In this document: positions 27,346-35,248 of the stretch, one piece after another
How the letters are laid out: every line of letters starts with the position of its first letter
Numbering within the stretch: the stretch's first letter is position 1
Assembly (NCBI RefSeq): GCF_026242055.1
Contig: NZ_JAPJDL010000026.1
Location: forward strand, 51,711-115,710
Source: Lentzea sp. NEAU-D7
GTDB lineage: Bacteria; Actinomycetota; Actinomycetes; Mycobacteriales; Pseudonocardiaceae
Direction of reading: 5' to 3'
DNA: 64,000 nucleotides
Translations under genes and position numbers: made by a program
The notes under the pieces: model-generated
What the model was told of the DNA's origin: nothing
The model's input: only the letters and a program-made list of their open reading frames with translations
Databases searched by the model: none

Positions 27346-28296
27346 TTATTCCCGGGGTGCGAGCGCGCGTGCCTGCTCGGCCTGGTCGCCCCCGGTCGGG
27401 AGCAGCGCGATGATCGGCGTGTCGACCCCGTTGGCCTGGTATTCGGCCACGCGGCTGCGGCAGTGGTCGAGCGACCCGTGCACGACCAGCGCGTCCACGA
27501 CCTCGTCCGGGATCGCCTTCGACGCGGCCTTGCGGTCGCCCGCCGCCCACGCCTCGTGCATCGGGCGCAACGCCTCGCCGCGGCCGAGCCAGTCGTGGAA
27601 CGCCGCGTAGGCCGGCACGGTCAGGTACGTGCTGATCAGCATGCGGCCCAGGGCCCGCGCGGCGTCGGCGTCCTCGGTCGGGCACACGAAGATCCGTGCC
27701 GCGAGCTCGGCCTCGCCCAGTTCCTCACGCACCTTCGGCACGTCGGAGGCGGCGAGCCAGTTCGTGATCGCGCCGTCGGCCTCGCGACCGGCCAGGCGCA
27801 GCATGTTGGGACGCAGGGCCGCGAGCATGATCGGCACCTTCTCCGCGGGCGGGCGCTCCAGCTTGAAGCCCTTCACCGAGAACGTGTCGTAGTCGGCGGA
27901 GACCTTCTCGCCCGCCAGCGCGGCCTTCAGGAAGCGCAGCGTGTCGCGGGTGCGCTTGAACGGCTCCTCGAACGGGATCGCGTTCCAGCGCTGCACGATG
28001 GCGGGCGACGACGAGCCGATGCCCAGCACGAACCGGCCGCCGGTCACCTCCGCGAGCGTCGCGGCGGTCATCGCCAGCGTGGCCGGGCCACGGGTGTAGA
28101 CGGGCGCGATCGCCGTGCCGAAGCGCAGCTCGGAGGACCACTGCGCGGCCAGGGCGAGCGGCGTGAACGCGTCGGTGCCGGTCGTCTCGGCCGACCACAC
28201 GTCCGTGTAGCCGAGCCCGGCGAGCTCGGACACGAGCGCGCGGTGCTCCAGCACCGGCACACCGATCAGCGGCAGCGTGATTCCCCAACGAGCCAT
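27346..28296 (-). CDS. LLM class F420-dependent oxidoreductase
   Basis: A 316-residue luciferase-like monooxygenase fold protein: WGITLPLIGVPVLEHRALVS, GTAIAPVYTRGPATLAMTAA and GRFVLGIGSSSPAIVQRWN are the flavin/F420-binding patterns of the actinobacterial LLM family. It probably performs an F420-dependent hydride transfer on an unknown substrate. TGGAGGCATTC precedes the ATG. First gene of an operon with the TetR gene, under a palindromic operator. Confidence 0.9.
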   Translation of the reverse strand: MARWGITLPLIGVPVLEHRALVSELAGLGYTDVWSAETTGTDAFTPLALAAQWSSELRFGTAIAPVYTRGPATLAMTAATLAEVTGGRFVLGIGSSSPAIVQRWNAIPFEEPFKRTRDTLRFLKAALAGEKVSADYDTFSVKGFKLERPPAEKVPIMLAALRPNMLRLAGREADGAITNWLAASDVPKVREELGEAELAARIFVCPTEDADAARALGRMLISTYLTVPAYAAFHDWLGRGEALRPMHEAWAAGDRKAASKAIPDEVVDALVVHGSLDHCRSRVAEYQANGVDTPIIALLPTGGDQAEQARALAPRE

Positions 28297-28329
28297 GAAT
28301 GCCTCCAGTTCAGGACTTGGAGGTCACCC

Positions 28330-28345
28330 TACCGACCGGTCGGTA
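28330..28345. promoter_or_regulatory. Perfect TetR-type operator
   Basis: TACCGACCGGTCGGTA is a perfect 16-nt palindrome, 34-49 nt upstream of the LLM gene start and just beyond the stop of the O-methyltransferase gene (28357). ACCGACCGGTCGGT cores are typical of actinobacterial TetR operators, and the second gene of the operon encodes a TetR protein. Confidence 0.75.
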
Positions 28346-28356
28346 TGCCCACAACC

Positions 28357-29013
28357 TCACCTCTTGCGCGCCATGGTCAGCCCGTCCGCGATCGGCACCA
28401 GCACCGACTCGACCCGCGTGTCGGCGAGCACGAACCTGTTGAAGGCGTCGATCGCGGCGGCGTTGCCCTCGGGCTGCTCGTCGGCCGCCTCTCCGTAGTA
28501 AAGGGTGTTGTCGGCGAGCAGCAGGCCGCCCTGGCGCACGCGCGGGACCAGCAGGTCCCAGTAGTGGACGTACCCGACCTTGTCCGCGTCGATGAACACC
28601 AGGTCGATGACCGGTTCCTCCGGCAGCTCGGCCAGCGTCTGGGCCGCCGCGCCGAGCCGCAGGTCGATCCGGTCGCGCACGCCCGCCGCCTGCCACGCCT
28701 CCTCCGCGATGGAGGTCCACTCGGCGGAGACGTCGCAGGTGATGACCTTGCCGGACGGGGGAAGTGCCTGCGCGAACGCCAGCGTGGAGTAACCGGTGTA
28801 GGTGCCGATCTCGACCACGGTCTGCGCGCCGGTGATCTTGACCAGCAGCGACAGCAGCACCGCCTGCTCGTGCGGGATCTGCATCTCCGCCGAGTCGCCG
28901 AGCTCCAGCGTGCGGGCGATGAGCTTCTCCTGCACCGCGCTGGGCCGGCCTGCCTGCTCGCGCACGTAGCGGTAGATCTGCGGGGTCATGACCACGGCCT
29001 TGAAGTCGTTCAC
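28357..29013 (-). CDS. Caffeoyl-CoA O-methyltransferase-like (class I, cation-dependent)
   Basis: A 218-residue SAM-dependent O-methyltransferase of the CCoAOMT/catechol type. SAM loop TVVEIGTYTGYSTLAFAQ (65-82); acidic motif VFIDADKVGYVHYWD (139-153), whose Asp binds the divalent metal; second metal motif LLADNTLYYG (166-175). Such enzymes methylate one hydroxyl of vicinal diphenols such as caffeoyl-CoA or catechols. GTG start after GAGAAGG, 13 nt behind the preceding gene: last gene of the predicted phenylpropanoid operon. The context (ammonia-lyase, CoA ligase) makes a caffeoyl-type substrate plausible. Confidence 0.88.
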   Translation of the reverse strand: MNDFKAVVMTPQIYRYVREQAGRPSAVQEKLIARTLELGDSAEMQIPHEQAVLLSLLVKITGAQTVVEIGTYTGYSTLAFAQALPPSGKVITCDVSAEWTSIAEEAWQAAGVRDRIDLRLGAAAQTLAELPEEPVIDLVFIDADKVGYVHYWDLLVPRVRQGGLLLADNTLYYGEAADEQPEGNAAAIDAFNRFVLADTRVESVLVPIADGLTMARKR

Positions 29014-29026
29014 GCGCGGCCTTCTC

Positions 29027-29785
29027 TCATAGTCGGGTGGCGAACGTCCTGAGTGTCTCTCCGTACTCGGGCCTCAGCGGGTGTTTCGCGAGGTCGTGAC
29101 CGATCGCGGACAAAACGGCGGCGCGGTGCGCGCGGTAGCGGCTCACGCACACGTTCTCCCGGCTGACGAGGAAGAACTCGTCGAACCGGGCCCGTTCGGC
29201 GTCGGTGGTGGACATGCGCGCACGGCCGGACTCGCGCAGCAGCGACGGGCCGTCGGGCACGAGCCTGCGCATGACCTCCATGTGCGCCACCAGGTTCGCC
29301 TTGCTCGCAGAGGTGAGCGGTTCGGCCGCCACGGACCCCAGAGCGGCACGTGCCCGGCGCAGCAGGCCGGGCAGTGGCTCGTAGTCACGCGCCCACCGCC
29401 CGCTGAACGCCGGGTCGAACGTCACCATCATCGGCCGGATGACGTCCTCGTACACCTCACGGGAACAACTGCCCGAATAGGCGAGCATCACCGAGTACGC
29501 GTCGTATCCAAGCGCAGCGAGGCGGGCCAGCCGGGAATCAGGCTCGCGTATCAGCCGATCGAGTGAAGCCGAAAGAAACCTCCAGACCAGGAACGCGCCG
29601 TGGTGGCCGAGGAACCACCGGTGCACGGCCTGCTCGACCGGGTCTTCCGGCGTGCGGATGGCGATCGGCGTCTGAAAGCAGCCGGTCGCGCACGGGATCA
29701 GGTCCGCGCCCGGCATCGGCAACCGCAGGACGGGCAGATCCACCCAGGTGTGCCCCCACCGGGGGAGGCAGACTGGAGCACTCAT
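29027..29785 (-). CDS. Unknown protein; candidate heme-dependent L-tyrosine 3-hydroxylase (LmbB2/Orf13-like)
   Basis: A 252-residue protein without signal or membrane segment. Distinct segments are VHRWFLGHHGAFLVWRFLSA (55-74), YDAYSVMLAYSGSCSREVYE (94-113), IRPMMVTFDPAFSGRWARDY (116-135) and a C-terminal RENVCVSRYRAHRAAVL (209-225). From memory these resemble actinobacterial proteins labelled L-tyrosine 3-hydroxylase, the heme-histidine family first known from lincomycin and anthramycin biosynthesis; I cannot verify this here, and the protein is shorter than those (about 300). Candidate ligands: H55, H61, H62, H220. Its ATG overlaps the lyase stop (TGATG), so the two are coupled. If correct, it would supply L-DOPA to the lyase. 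Confidence 0.5.
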   Translation of the reverse strand: MSAPVCLPRWGHTWVDLPVLRLPMPGADLIPCATGCFQTPIAIRTPEDPVEQAVHRWFLGHHGAFLVWRFLSASLDRLIREPDSRLARLAALGYDAYSVMLAYSGSCSREVYEDVIRPMMVTFDPAFSGRWARDYEPLPGLLRRARAALGSVAAEPLTSASKANLVAHMEVMRRLVPDGPSLLRESGRARMSTTDAERARFDEFFLVSRENVCVSRYRAHRAAVLSAIGHDLAKHPLRPEYGETLRTFATRL

Positions 29786-31293
29786 CAAGCACACTCCACT
29801 TCGGACACGAGACTGTCGAGTACGTCCGCCACCCGGCCCAGCGCGGTGTCGAGAGGCCGGTCCTCCGCGATCGGTGGCACCTCGTCCGCGAGCCGGTCGA
29901 ACACCGCCGCGAGCCGCGTCCCCTGCGGACGGCGCGCACCGACGTGCACCGCCTGGCGCAGCGCGATCGCGAGACCCGCGTGCAGGTACCGCAGCAGGCG
30001 CGCCTGGTCGAGCGCCGTCAGCGCGGCCTGCGTGCCGAACGGGACGACGTCCTGGTTGTGCAGGTTCGTCGGCAGGCTCTGCGTCGAGGCCGGTGTGGCC
30101 GCCCTGCGCATCGCCGCCACGGTGGCGGTCGCGCAGAGCTGGACTCCCTGCAGCGCGTGGTGGTGGCCGGGCAGCGGGCTCAGCATCGGCGGCAACCCGT
30201 TGCTGCGGTGGGGATCCACCAGCAGGTCGAGCTGGCGTTCGGCCAGGTTGCCCAGCTGCACCAGGGCGACGTTGAGCTGGTCGGCCGCGAAAGCGCTGGG
30301 CTGGCCGAAGAAGTTGCCGCCGTGCACGACCTCCCCGGTCTCCGGGAAGAACAACGGGTTGTCGCTCACCCCGTTGAGGTCGCGGCGCACCACCTCGTCG
30401 GCGTGCCGCACGCTCGTGCCGGCCGCTCCGATCAGCTGCGGTGTGCACCGGATGCTGTACGGCTCCTGCAACGGGCGCGCACCGGATGGCGTACTGCCTT
30501 CGAGCCAGGTCCTGATGGACGCACCCGATTCAGCGACGTCCGGATGCCCGAACGCGGCCAGTAGTCCAACCGAGGTGAACTCGGTGCCGCAGCCCAGGAC
30601 GTCGGTCATCAAGGCGGACAACAACTCCGCCGTCCGGCGTGCGCGAACCGCCTGCGCGACAGCGAGTCCGAGTGCTGCGGCGGTCACCGAAATGCCGTTC
30701 ACCAGAGCGAGCGCGTCACGCCCGTCCAACGCGAGCTTCTTGAGCCCGGCCAGTGCAAGCGCTTCCACGGCGGGCATGAGCCGCCCCTGGAAGAACGCGT
30801 TCCCGTTACCGCGCAAAGAATGTGCCACGTAGGCGAGCGGCTGGAGGTCGCCGCTCGCACCGAGTGAGCCCAAACGTGGTACAGCTGGGGCGAACTCGGT
30901 GTCCAGCATGGCAGTCAGCGAGTCCACGACCTGCTCGGACACTCCGGATCGCCCTTGCGCCAACGAGAACAGCCGCGCGAGCACGGCAGCGCGAGCGACG
31001 TCGGGCGGCAGCAGTTCACCGTGGCCGACGATGAGGTGGAAGAGGGTGTTGTCACATTGACCGGCGCTGTCCGGACGGCCAGCGAACTCGACGAGCGGGC
31101 CGAAACCCGTTGTGACGCCGTAGATCGCGCGTCCGGACGCGCTGACTTCGAGCACGAACCCGCGGCAGCGCGCGATCCGGTCGCGCACGTCCGCCGGCAG
31201 GTCGACGTGCAACGGGTCGCGGGCGAGTTCGAGGTGAGCCGGTTCGAGGTGCGCGGCCAGATTCAGGGCAGCAGGGGATGTTCCGACAGGCAC
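29785..31293 (-). CDS. Aromatic amino acid ammonia-lyase, predicted tyrosine/DOPA ammonia-lyase
   Basis: A 502-residue MIO-dependent lyase. The MIO cofactor forms from A146-S147-G148 in GSLGASGDLQPLAY; the catalytic Tyr lies in AIYGVTTGFGPL (Y58); substrate-side motifs include LVNGISVTAAAL and QEPYSIRCTPQLIG. The selectivity loop reads NTLFHLIVGHGE: H86-L87 occupies the place of the His-Leu pair of tyrosine ammonia-lyases, where histidine lyases have Ser-His and phenylalanine lyases Phe-Leu. Expected reaction: tyrosine to p-coumarate, or DOPA to caffeate. AGGAGG sits 4 nt before the GTG. Third gene of the operon, 96 nt after the SDR gene. An aminomutase cannot be excluded. Confidence 0.85.
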   Translation of the reverse strand: MPVGTSPAALNLAAHLEPAHLELARDPLHVDLPADVRDRIARCRGFVLEVSASGRAIYGVTTGFGPLVEFAGRPDSAGQCDNTLFHLIVGHGELLPPDVARAAVLARLFSLAQGRSGVSEQVVDSLTAMLDTEFAPAVPRLGSLGASGDLQPLAYVAHSLRGNGNAFFQGRLMPAVEALALAGLKKLALDGRDALALVNGISVTAAALGLAVAQAVRARRTAELLSALMTDVLGCGTEFTSVGLLAAFGHPDVAESGASIRTWLEGSTPSGARPLQEPYSIRCTPQLIGAAGTSVRHADEVVRRDLNGVSDNPLFFPETGEVVHGGNFFGQPSAFAADQLNVALVQLGNLAERQLDLLVDPHRSNGLPPMLSPLPGHHHALQGVQLCATATVAAMRRAATPASTQSLPTNLHNQDVVPFGTQAALTALDQARLLRYLHAGLAIALRQAVHVGARRPQGTRLAAVFDRLADEVPPIAEDRPLDTALGRVADVLDSLVSEVECA

Positions 31294-31389
31294 GACGCCT
31301 CCTGAGGACTTGGGGAGCCACTCGCGACGATCCCGGTTGACCGGTAGGTGAGGAAGGGCCTTATGTACGCATCAAACGAGGAAAATTTC

Positions 31390-32115
31390 TCAGCTGTCCT
31401 TCGGCGTGATCACGCCGCCGGAGAGGTGATCGAACTCTCCGCGCACGATTCGGGCCAAAAGATCGGCCGACTGCTCCACCGGGGTGAACCTGCCCGCGGC
31501 GCGCTGAGACCTCGCCCACTCCGAGATCTTCCGCTGGTGCGGATCACCGGAGTCCATCTCGGCGCCGCGGCGCATCAGACCGATGTCGACCATGCCGGGG
31601 TCGTAGCACAGCACGGCGATCGGCCGGTGCTTCAGTTCGACCGCGAGGTTCTCGGTCAGCTTGATGACGGCCGCTTTGGACACCGAATACGCTGTGACAT
31701 AAGGCCATCGGTGCACACCGGCGTTGCTGACCACGTTGACGACCCGCCCGCTCGTCATCGTGCGGATGGCGGCGTTCGCGGCGAACGCGGTGCCGCGCAG
31801 GTTCACCTCGAACGTGTGCCACCAGTCGTTCTCGTCGACCTGCCACGTCGGACCGACCGGCCCGCCGAGCGCACCGTTGTTGACCAGCACGTCGATCCCG
31901 CCGAGGCTCTCGATCAGCTTGGCCGTCGCGTGCGGATCGCCGAGGTCCGCGACGTGCGTCTCGACGTCGGCGCCCTGGGCCTTCAGCTCGGCCTCGGCGA
32001 TGCCGAGCGCCTCCTCGTCGCGGCCGGTGAGCACGAGCTGATGCCCTTGCGCGGCAAGAACACCGCTGAACGCCCTGCCGAGCTCCTTGGCGCCACCGGT
32101 GATCAGCACCTTCAC
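31390..32115 (-). CDS. Short-chain dehydrogenase/reductase
   Basis: A 241-residue classical SDR: NAD(P) motif TGGAKELG (6-13), NNGAL (79-83, the NAG position), catalytic S130, Y143 and K147 (YSVSK). It starts with GTG overlapping the ligase stop (GTGA). In this operon it could reduce or oxidise a phenylpropanoid CoA-thioester side chain or a keto intermediate, for example a beta-hydroxy/keto step of C2 shortening; the substrate is not predictable. Confidence 0.88.
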   Translation of the reverse strand: MKVLITGGAKELGRAFSGVLAAQGHQLVLTGRDEEALGIAEAELKAQGADVETHVADLGDPHATAKLIESLGGIDVLVNNGALGGPVGPTWQVDENDWWHTFEVNLRGTAFAANAAIRTMTSGRVVNVVSNAGVHRWPYVTAYSVSKAAVIKLTENLAVELKHRPIAVLCYDPGMVDIGLMRRGAEMDSGDPHQRKISEWARSQRAAGRFTPVEQSADLLARIVRGEFDHLSGGVITPKDS

Positions 32116-33539
32116 TGCGAGTCGTCCTTCAGCAGGCGACGGAGGATCTTGCCCGACACGGACTTCGGTATCTCTCGCACGAACTCAACCTGGCGGATCT
32201 TCTTGTACGGCGCCACCTCTGCCGCCACGAAGGCCATGAGTTCATCCGAAGTGACGTCGCCTTGCGTGACCACGAAGGCTTTCGGGATCTCGCCGTTAAC
32301 CCGATCGGGCGCACCGATCACCGCCGCGTCCCGGACGGCGGGATGGCGCCGCAACACGGCCTCCAGCTCGGCGGGTGCGACCTGGTACCCCTTGTACTTG
32401 ATCATCTCCTTGATGCGGTCGACGACGTGGAACCGGCCGTTGTGGACGCGCACCAGATCACCGGTGCGCAGCCAGCCGTCCACGAAGGCGTCGCGCGTGG
32501 CCCGTTCGTCGCCGAGGTAGCCCTGCATGACCTGCGGGCCGCGGACGAGCATCTCGCCCTCCGCCGCGTCCGTCGTGGTGCCCGGCTCGACGATCCGCGC
32601 CTCCGTGCCGGGACACAGCACGCCGACGCTCGCGGGGTCGGATTCCACGTCACCGTCGAATGTCTGGTGCGTGCCACCGGCTTCCGTGAGGCCGTACCCC
32701 TGGCGGACGGGCGCCTGGAGCTTGCGCTCGGCTTCCCGGCGGACGGCGTCGTCGAGGGGCGCGGCGCCGCAGAGGACGAGCTTGAGGCCGAGTTCCGGGA
32801 CGGGTTCCCCGTGGTCCGCGATGGCCGCGGCGAGCGGAGGCACCAGGAACGCCCGGGTGACCCGGTGTTCTCCGAGGCACCGCAGGTAGGTGCCGGCGTC
32901 GCAGCGGGGCATGGTGACGAGCGTGGCGCCGCCGAGCAGACCGGAGTTGAGGATGATCGTGAAGCCGTAGACGTGGAAGAACGGCAGGTTCGCGGCGAGG
33001 ACGTCGGTCTCGTCGATGCGCCAGCCCGGCCGGTGCTGCTCCAGGTTCGCGACGAGCGCGCGGTGGCTGTGGCCGACGGCTTTGGTGAGACCGGTGGTGC
33101 CGCTGGAGAAGAGGACGACGGCGGTGCCGTCCGGGTTTCCCGGTGGGAGCGAATCGGTGTCGCTGGAGGGAAGGTCGTCGAGGTCGAGCGTCCGCGTGAC
33201 GTTCGCGAGCTGCTTCAGCCGCGCGATCTCCGGCGGCGTGAGCATCGGGTTGATGAGCGCGGCCGTCGCTCCCGCGGCCAGGACGGCGTGCAGGCCGACG
33301 GCGTACCGCGGTCGGTTGGCACTGGCGATCGCGACGGTGTCACCGGGTCTGATCCCGTTGTGCACCAAGCCTTTGGCCGTGGTCTCGACCTGTCGGGCCA
33401 ACTCGGCGTACGTGAGCGACTCGCCCGTGACGGCGTCCACGAGAGCGAGCTTGTCGTTGTGCCACGCGCGTTCCAGCACGTGCTCCGGAACGGTGCGGTC
33501 GGGAACGGCCACCGCGGGCAGGGGGCTGCGGTAGATCAC
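32112..33539 (-). CDS. 4-coumarate:CoA ligase-like acyl-CoA synthetase
   Basis: A 475-residue ANL-superfamily enzyme that would activate a carboxylate as adenylate and transfer it to CoA. Motifs: P-loop FSSGTTGLTKAVGHSH (144-159), adenine motif QGYGLTEAGG, hinge GWLRTGDLVRV, DRIKEMIKYKGYQVAPAELE and catalytic lysine in SGKILRR (K464). GTG 33539 gives MIYRSPLPAVAVPD, the standard opening of actinobacterial 4CL homologues; the ATG at 33575 is rejected because it lies in a hairpin loop. Promoter-proximal gene of the five-gene operon. The neighbouring lyase makes p-coumarate or caffeate the likely substrate. Confidence 0.85.
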   Translation of the reverse strand: MIYRSPLPAVAVPDRTVPEHVLERAWHNDKLALVDAVTGESLTYAELARQVETTAKGLVHNGIRPGDTVAIASANRPRYAVGLHAVLAAGATAALINPMLTPPEIARLKQLANVTRTLDLDDLPSSDTDSLPPGNPDGTAVVLFSSGTTGLTKAVGHSHRALVANLEQHRPGWRIDETDVLAANLPFFHVYGFTIILNSGLLGGATLVTMPRCDAGTYLRCLGEHRVTRAFLVPPLAAAIADHGEPVPELGLKLVLCGAAPLDDAVRREAERKLQAPVRQGYGLTEAGGTHQTFDGDVESDPASVGVLCPGTEARIVEPGTTTDAAEGEMLVRGPQVMQGYLGDERATRDAFVDGWLRTGDLVRVHNGRFHVVDRIKEMIKYKGYQVAPAELEAVLRRHPAVRDAAVIGAPDRVNGEIPKAFVVTQGDVTSDELMAFVAAEVAPYKKIRQVEFVREIPKSVSGKILRRLLKDDSQ

Positions 33540-33556
33540 TGGCTCGGCTCCGGTCT

Positions 33557-33589
33557 CCACACCGCCGCACCTCATGCACGGCGGCGTGG
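33557..33589 (-). terminator. Hairpin between M23 peptidase and 4CL-type genes
   Basis: CCACACCGCCG (33557-33567) pairs with CGGCGGCGTGG (33579-33589), 10 of 11 positions, and GTCTCC arms extend the stem outward after a 3-nt bulge. It lies behind the M23 gene stop (33634) and before the ligase start, so it probably ends the M23 transcript. Confidence 0.55.
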
Positions 33590-33633
33590 CCGGAGACTAT
33601 CGGGACTTCTCGTGATCGTGTGACCGAGTTCGG

Positions 33634-34593
33634 TCAGAGACTCACACCGCGCTCGGCGAGCCAGCCGACGGGGTTGACCTTCTGCCCGCCCGCGACCCAC
33701 ACCTCGAAGTGCAGGTGCGGCCCGGTCGACTGGCCGCGGTTGCCGATCGTCGCGATCTGCTGCCCGGACTTGACCTTCGCACCCTGCTGGACGTCGATGG
33801 TGTTCATGTGCCCGTAGACGGTGATGGTGCCGTCCTCGTGCTGAACGCGGACCCACAGCCCGAACCCGGACGCGGGCCCGGCCTCGACGACGGTGCCGTC
33901 CATGACGGCGACGATCGGCGTGCCGATGGCGTTCGCGATGTCGACGCCGTTGTGGCTGGTTCCCCAGCGGGCACCGAACCCGGACGTGAACGAACCCTGG
34001 GCGGGCCGCACGCACTTGGGCCGCTTCGCCTCCTCCTCGGCGGCGATCCGCGCGGCCTCGGCCGCGAGCCGCGCAGTCTCGGCCTTGGCGGCCTCCTGCC
34101 GCTTCACGAAGGCGCCCTCGGCGGACTTGAGCGCCTCGGCGACGTGGAACTGCGCCTGGATCTGCTCGGCCTGCAGCAGCTTGCGCGCCTCGGAGCCGGT
34201 GTTGACGTCGTGGATCGTCTGCGGACCCTGCGGCGCCTGCTGCTCGGCGGTCATCGCCGCAGCGAGGTTCTTGGTGGCCGCAACGGGGGCGATGATGCGG
34301 TCGACCGGGGTGACGGCGGTAGCCGCCTGAGCGAAACCGGCGCCGGCGAGGGCGCCCGCGGCGACCACCACCGCAACAGCCTTCTTGCGGTCCAGGTCCA
34401 CCTTGGTGATGACGTCGACCAGGGGACCCTTCGAACGATGCCGTGCCAAACCTGTCTCCATGCACTCGGGGGAGTTCGGATGACCGCGCTTCGCCTGGCG
34501 TCGGGGGGCCTGGCTGCGGGCTTCGGGGGCCCGGTGGTGGACTGGACCGCTTCGGGGGAGATCCGTGTCCTTGCGGTTATCGAACCGTGACAT
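33634..34593 (-). CDS. M23 family metallopeptidase
   Basis: A 319-residue membrane-anchored or exported lysostaphin-type endopeptidase. A basic N-terminal region is followed by a hydrophobic segment (KAVAVVVAAGALAGAGFAQA), a helical Ala/Glu-rich coiled region (about 160-215) and a C-terminal peptidase domain with the zinc motifs SHNGVDIA (HxxxD) and GPHLHFEVW (HxH). It cleaves peptidoglycan cross-bridges. ATG 34593 is chosen; ATG 34461 would leave only the hydrophobic part. A neighbouring class A PBP gene is upstream on the same strand, beyond the repeat-rich gap. Confidence 0.85.
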   Translation of the reverse strand: MSRFDNRKDTDLPRSGPVHHRAPEARSQAPRRQAKRGHPNSPECMETGLARHRSKGPLVDVITKVDLDRKKAVAVVVAAGALAGAGFAQAATAVTPVDRIIAPVAATKNLAAAMTAEQQAPQGPQTIHDVNTGSEARKLLQAEQIQAQFHVAEALKSAEGAFVKRQEAAKAETARLAAEAARIAAEEEAKRPKCVRPAQGSFTSGFGARWGTSHNGVDIANAIGTPIVAVMDGTVVEAGPASGFGLWVRVQHEDGTITVYGHMNTIDVQQGAKVKSGQQIATIGNRGQSTGPHLHFEVWVAGGQKVNPVGWLAERGVSL

Positions 34594-35076
34594 GCGGCCC
34601 AGAACGTAACCTCGCGTGACCGGCGCAGGCAAGCGAAGTGGGCGTTCAGGTGATTAGGCCCACTGCTCGTCACTTTGAGTAGTCGAGTGGTTTAGGGCTT
34701 GGTCAACGGGCTTTGGACCAATCCTCGGGTTGGCGTTTGTACTGGTCAGTCGCTTTATCGTGAAAGGTTTGCCTGGGGGTGGGGCGGGGACGGGGCTGGC
34801 GGGGGTGGTTACTTCGGGTGGCTGGGTCGTTTGGGCTCGCGTCGGCGCCGGGGTGGTGGCCTTTGCCGTGGGCGCGTGCGCGACGGGTGTGGGCTGGCGG
34901 GCGGCTGATGGGCGAGCAGGCGCGTTCGAGCCCGAGGAGGCGTGCGGGTCGGCTTGCGTTGGCTTGTCGCCGGTTCCAGCGGGGTGGTCGCCTGCCGTGC
35001 GCTGCGGTCACCTTGTGTGGGTGGTTGGGCGGGCAGTGCCGAGCCGGTGCCGGTCATCGCCGCTTCGCGTCGATAG

Positions 35077-35200
35077 CGATTGGGGCTTGACCTTGAGCCT
35101 CTGGCGGGATGCTGAAACGGCCGGAAAAGGCCGGGCTGAAAAGCGCCCGGCCGTGCCCATGAGGGGAGCATCCCGCCCCCTCAAGGTCAAGCCCCAATCG
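35077..35200. repeat. 124-nt nested inverted repeat (MITE-like or structured RNA)
   Basis: The outer arms are 21 nt and perfect (35077-35097 begins CGATTGGGGCTTGACC; 35180-35200 is its reverse complement). A second pair GGCGGGATGCT / AGCATCCCGCC (35103-35113, 35167-35177) and a third ACGGCCGG / CCGGCCGT complete a long cruciform. Confidence 0.85.
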
Positions 35201-35248
35201 CCGTCGGGGTTGCGTCACCACCGCTTGACCAGCAGGCCTAGGTTCACA

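Noticed and set aside
33540-33575. ATG 33575 as start of the CoA ligase
   Set aside because: No ribosome binding site, lies in a hairpin loop, and GTG 33539 gives the standard family N-terminus.
34594-34700. Possible c-di-AMP (ydaO) riboswitch before the M23 peptidase gene
   Set aside because: Such switches are common before actinobacterial cell-wall hydrolases, but the conserved core motifs are not visible and the leader seems too short.
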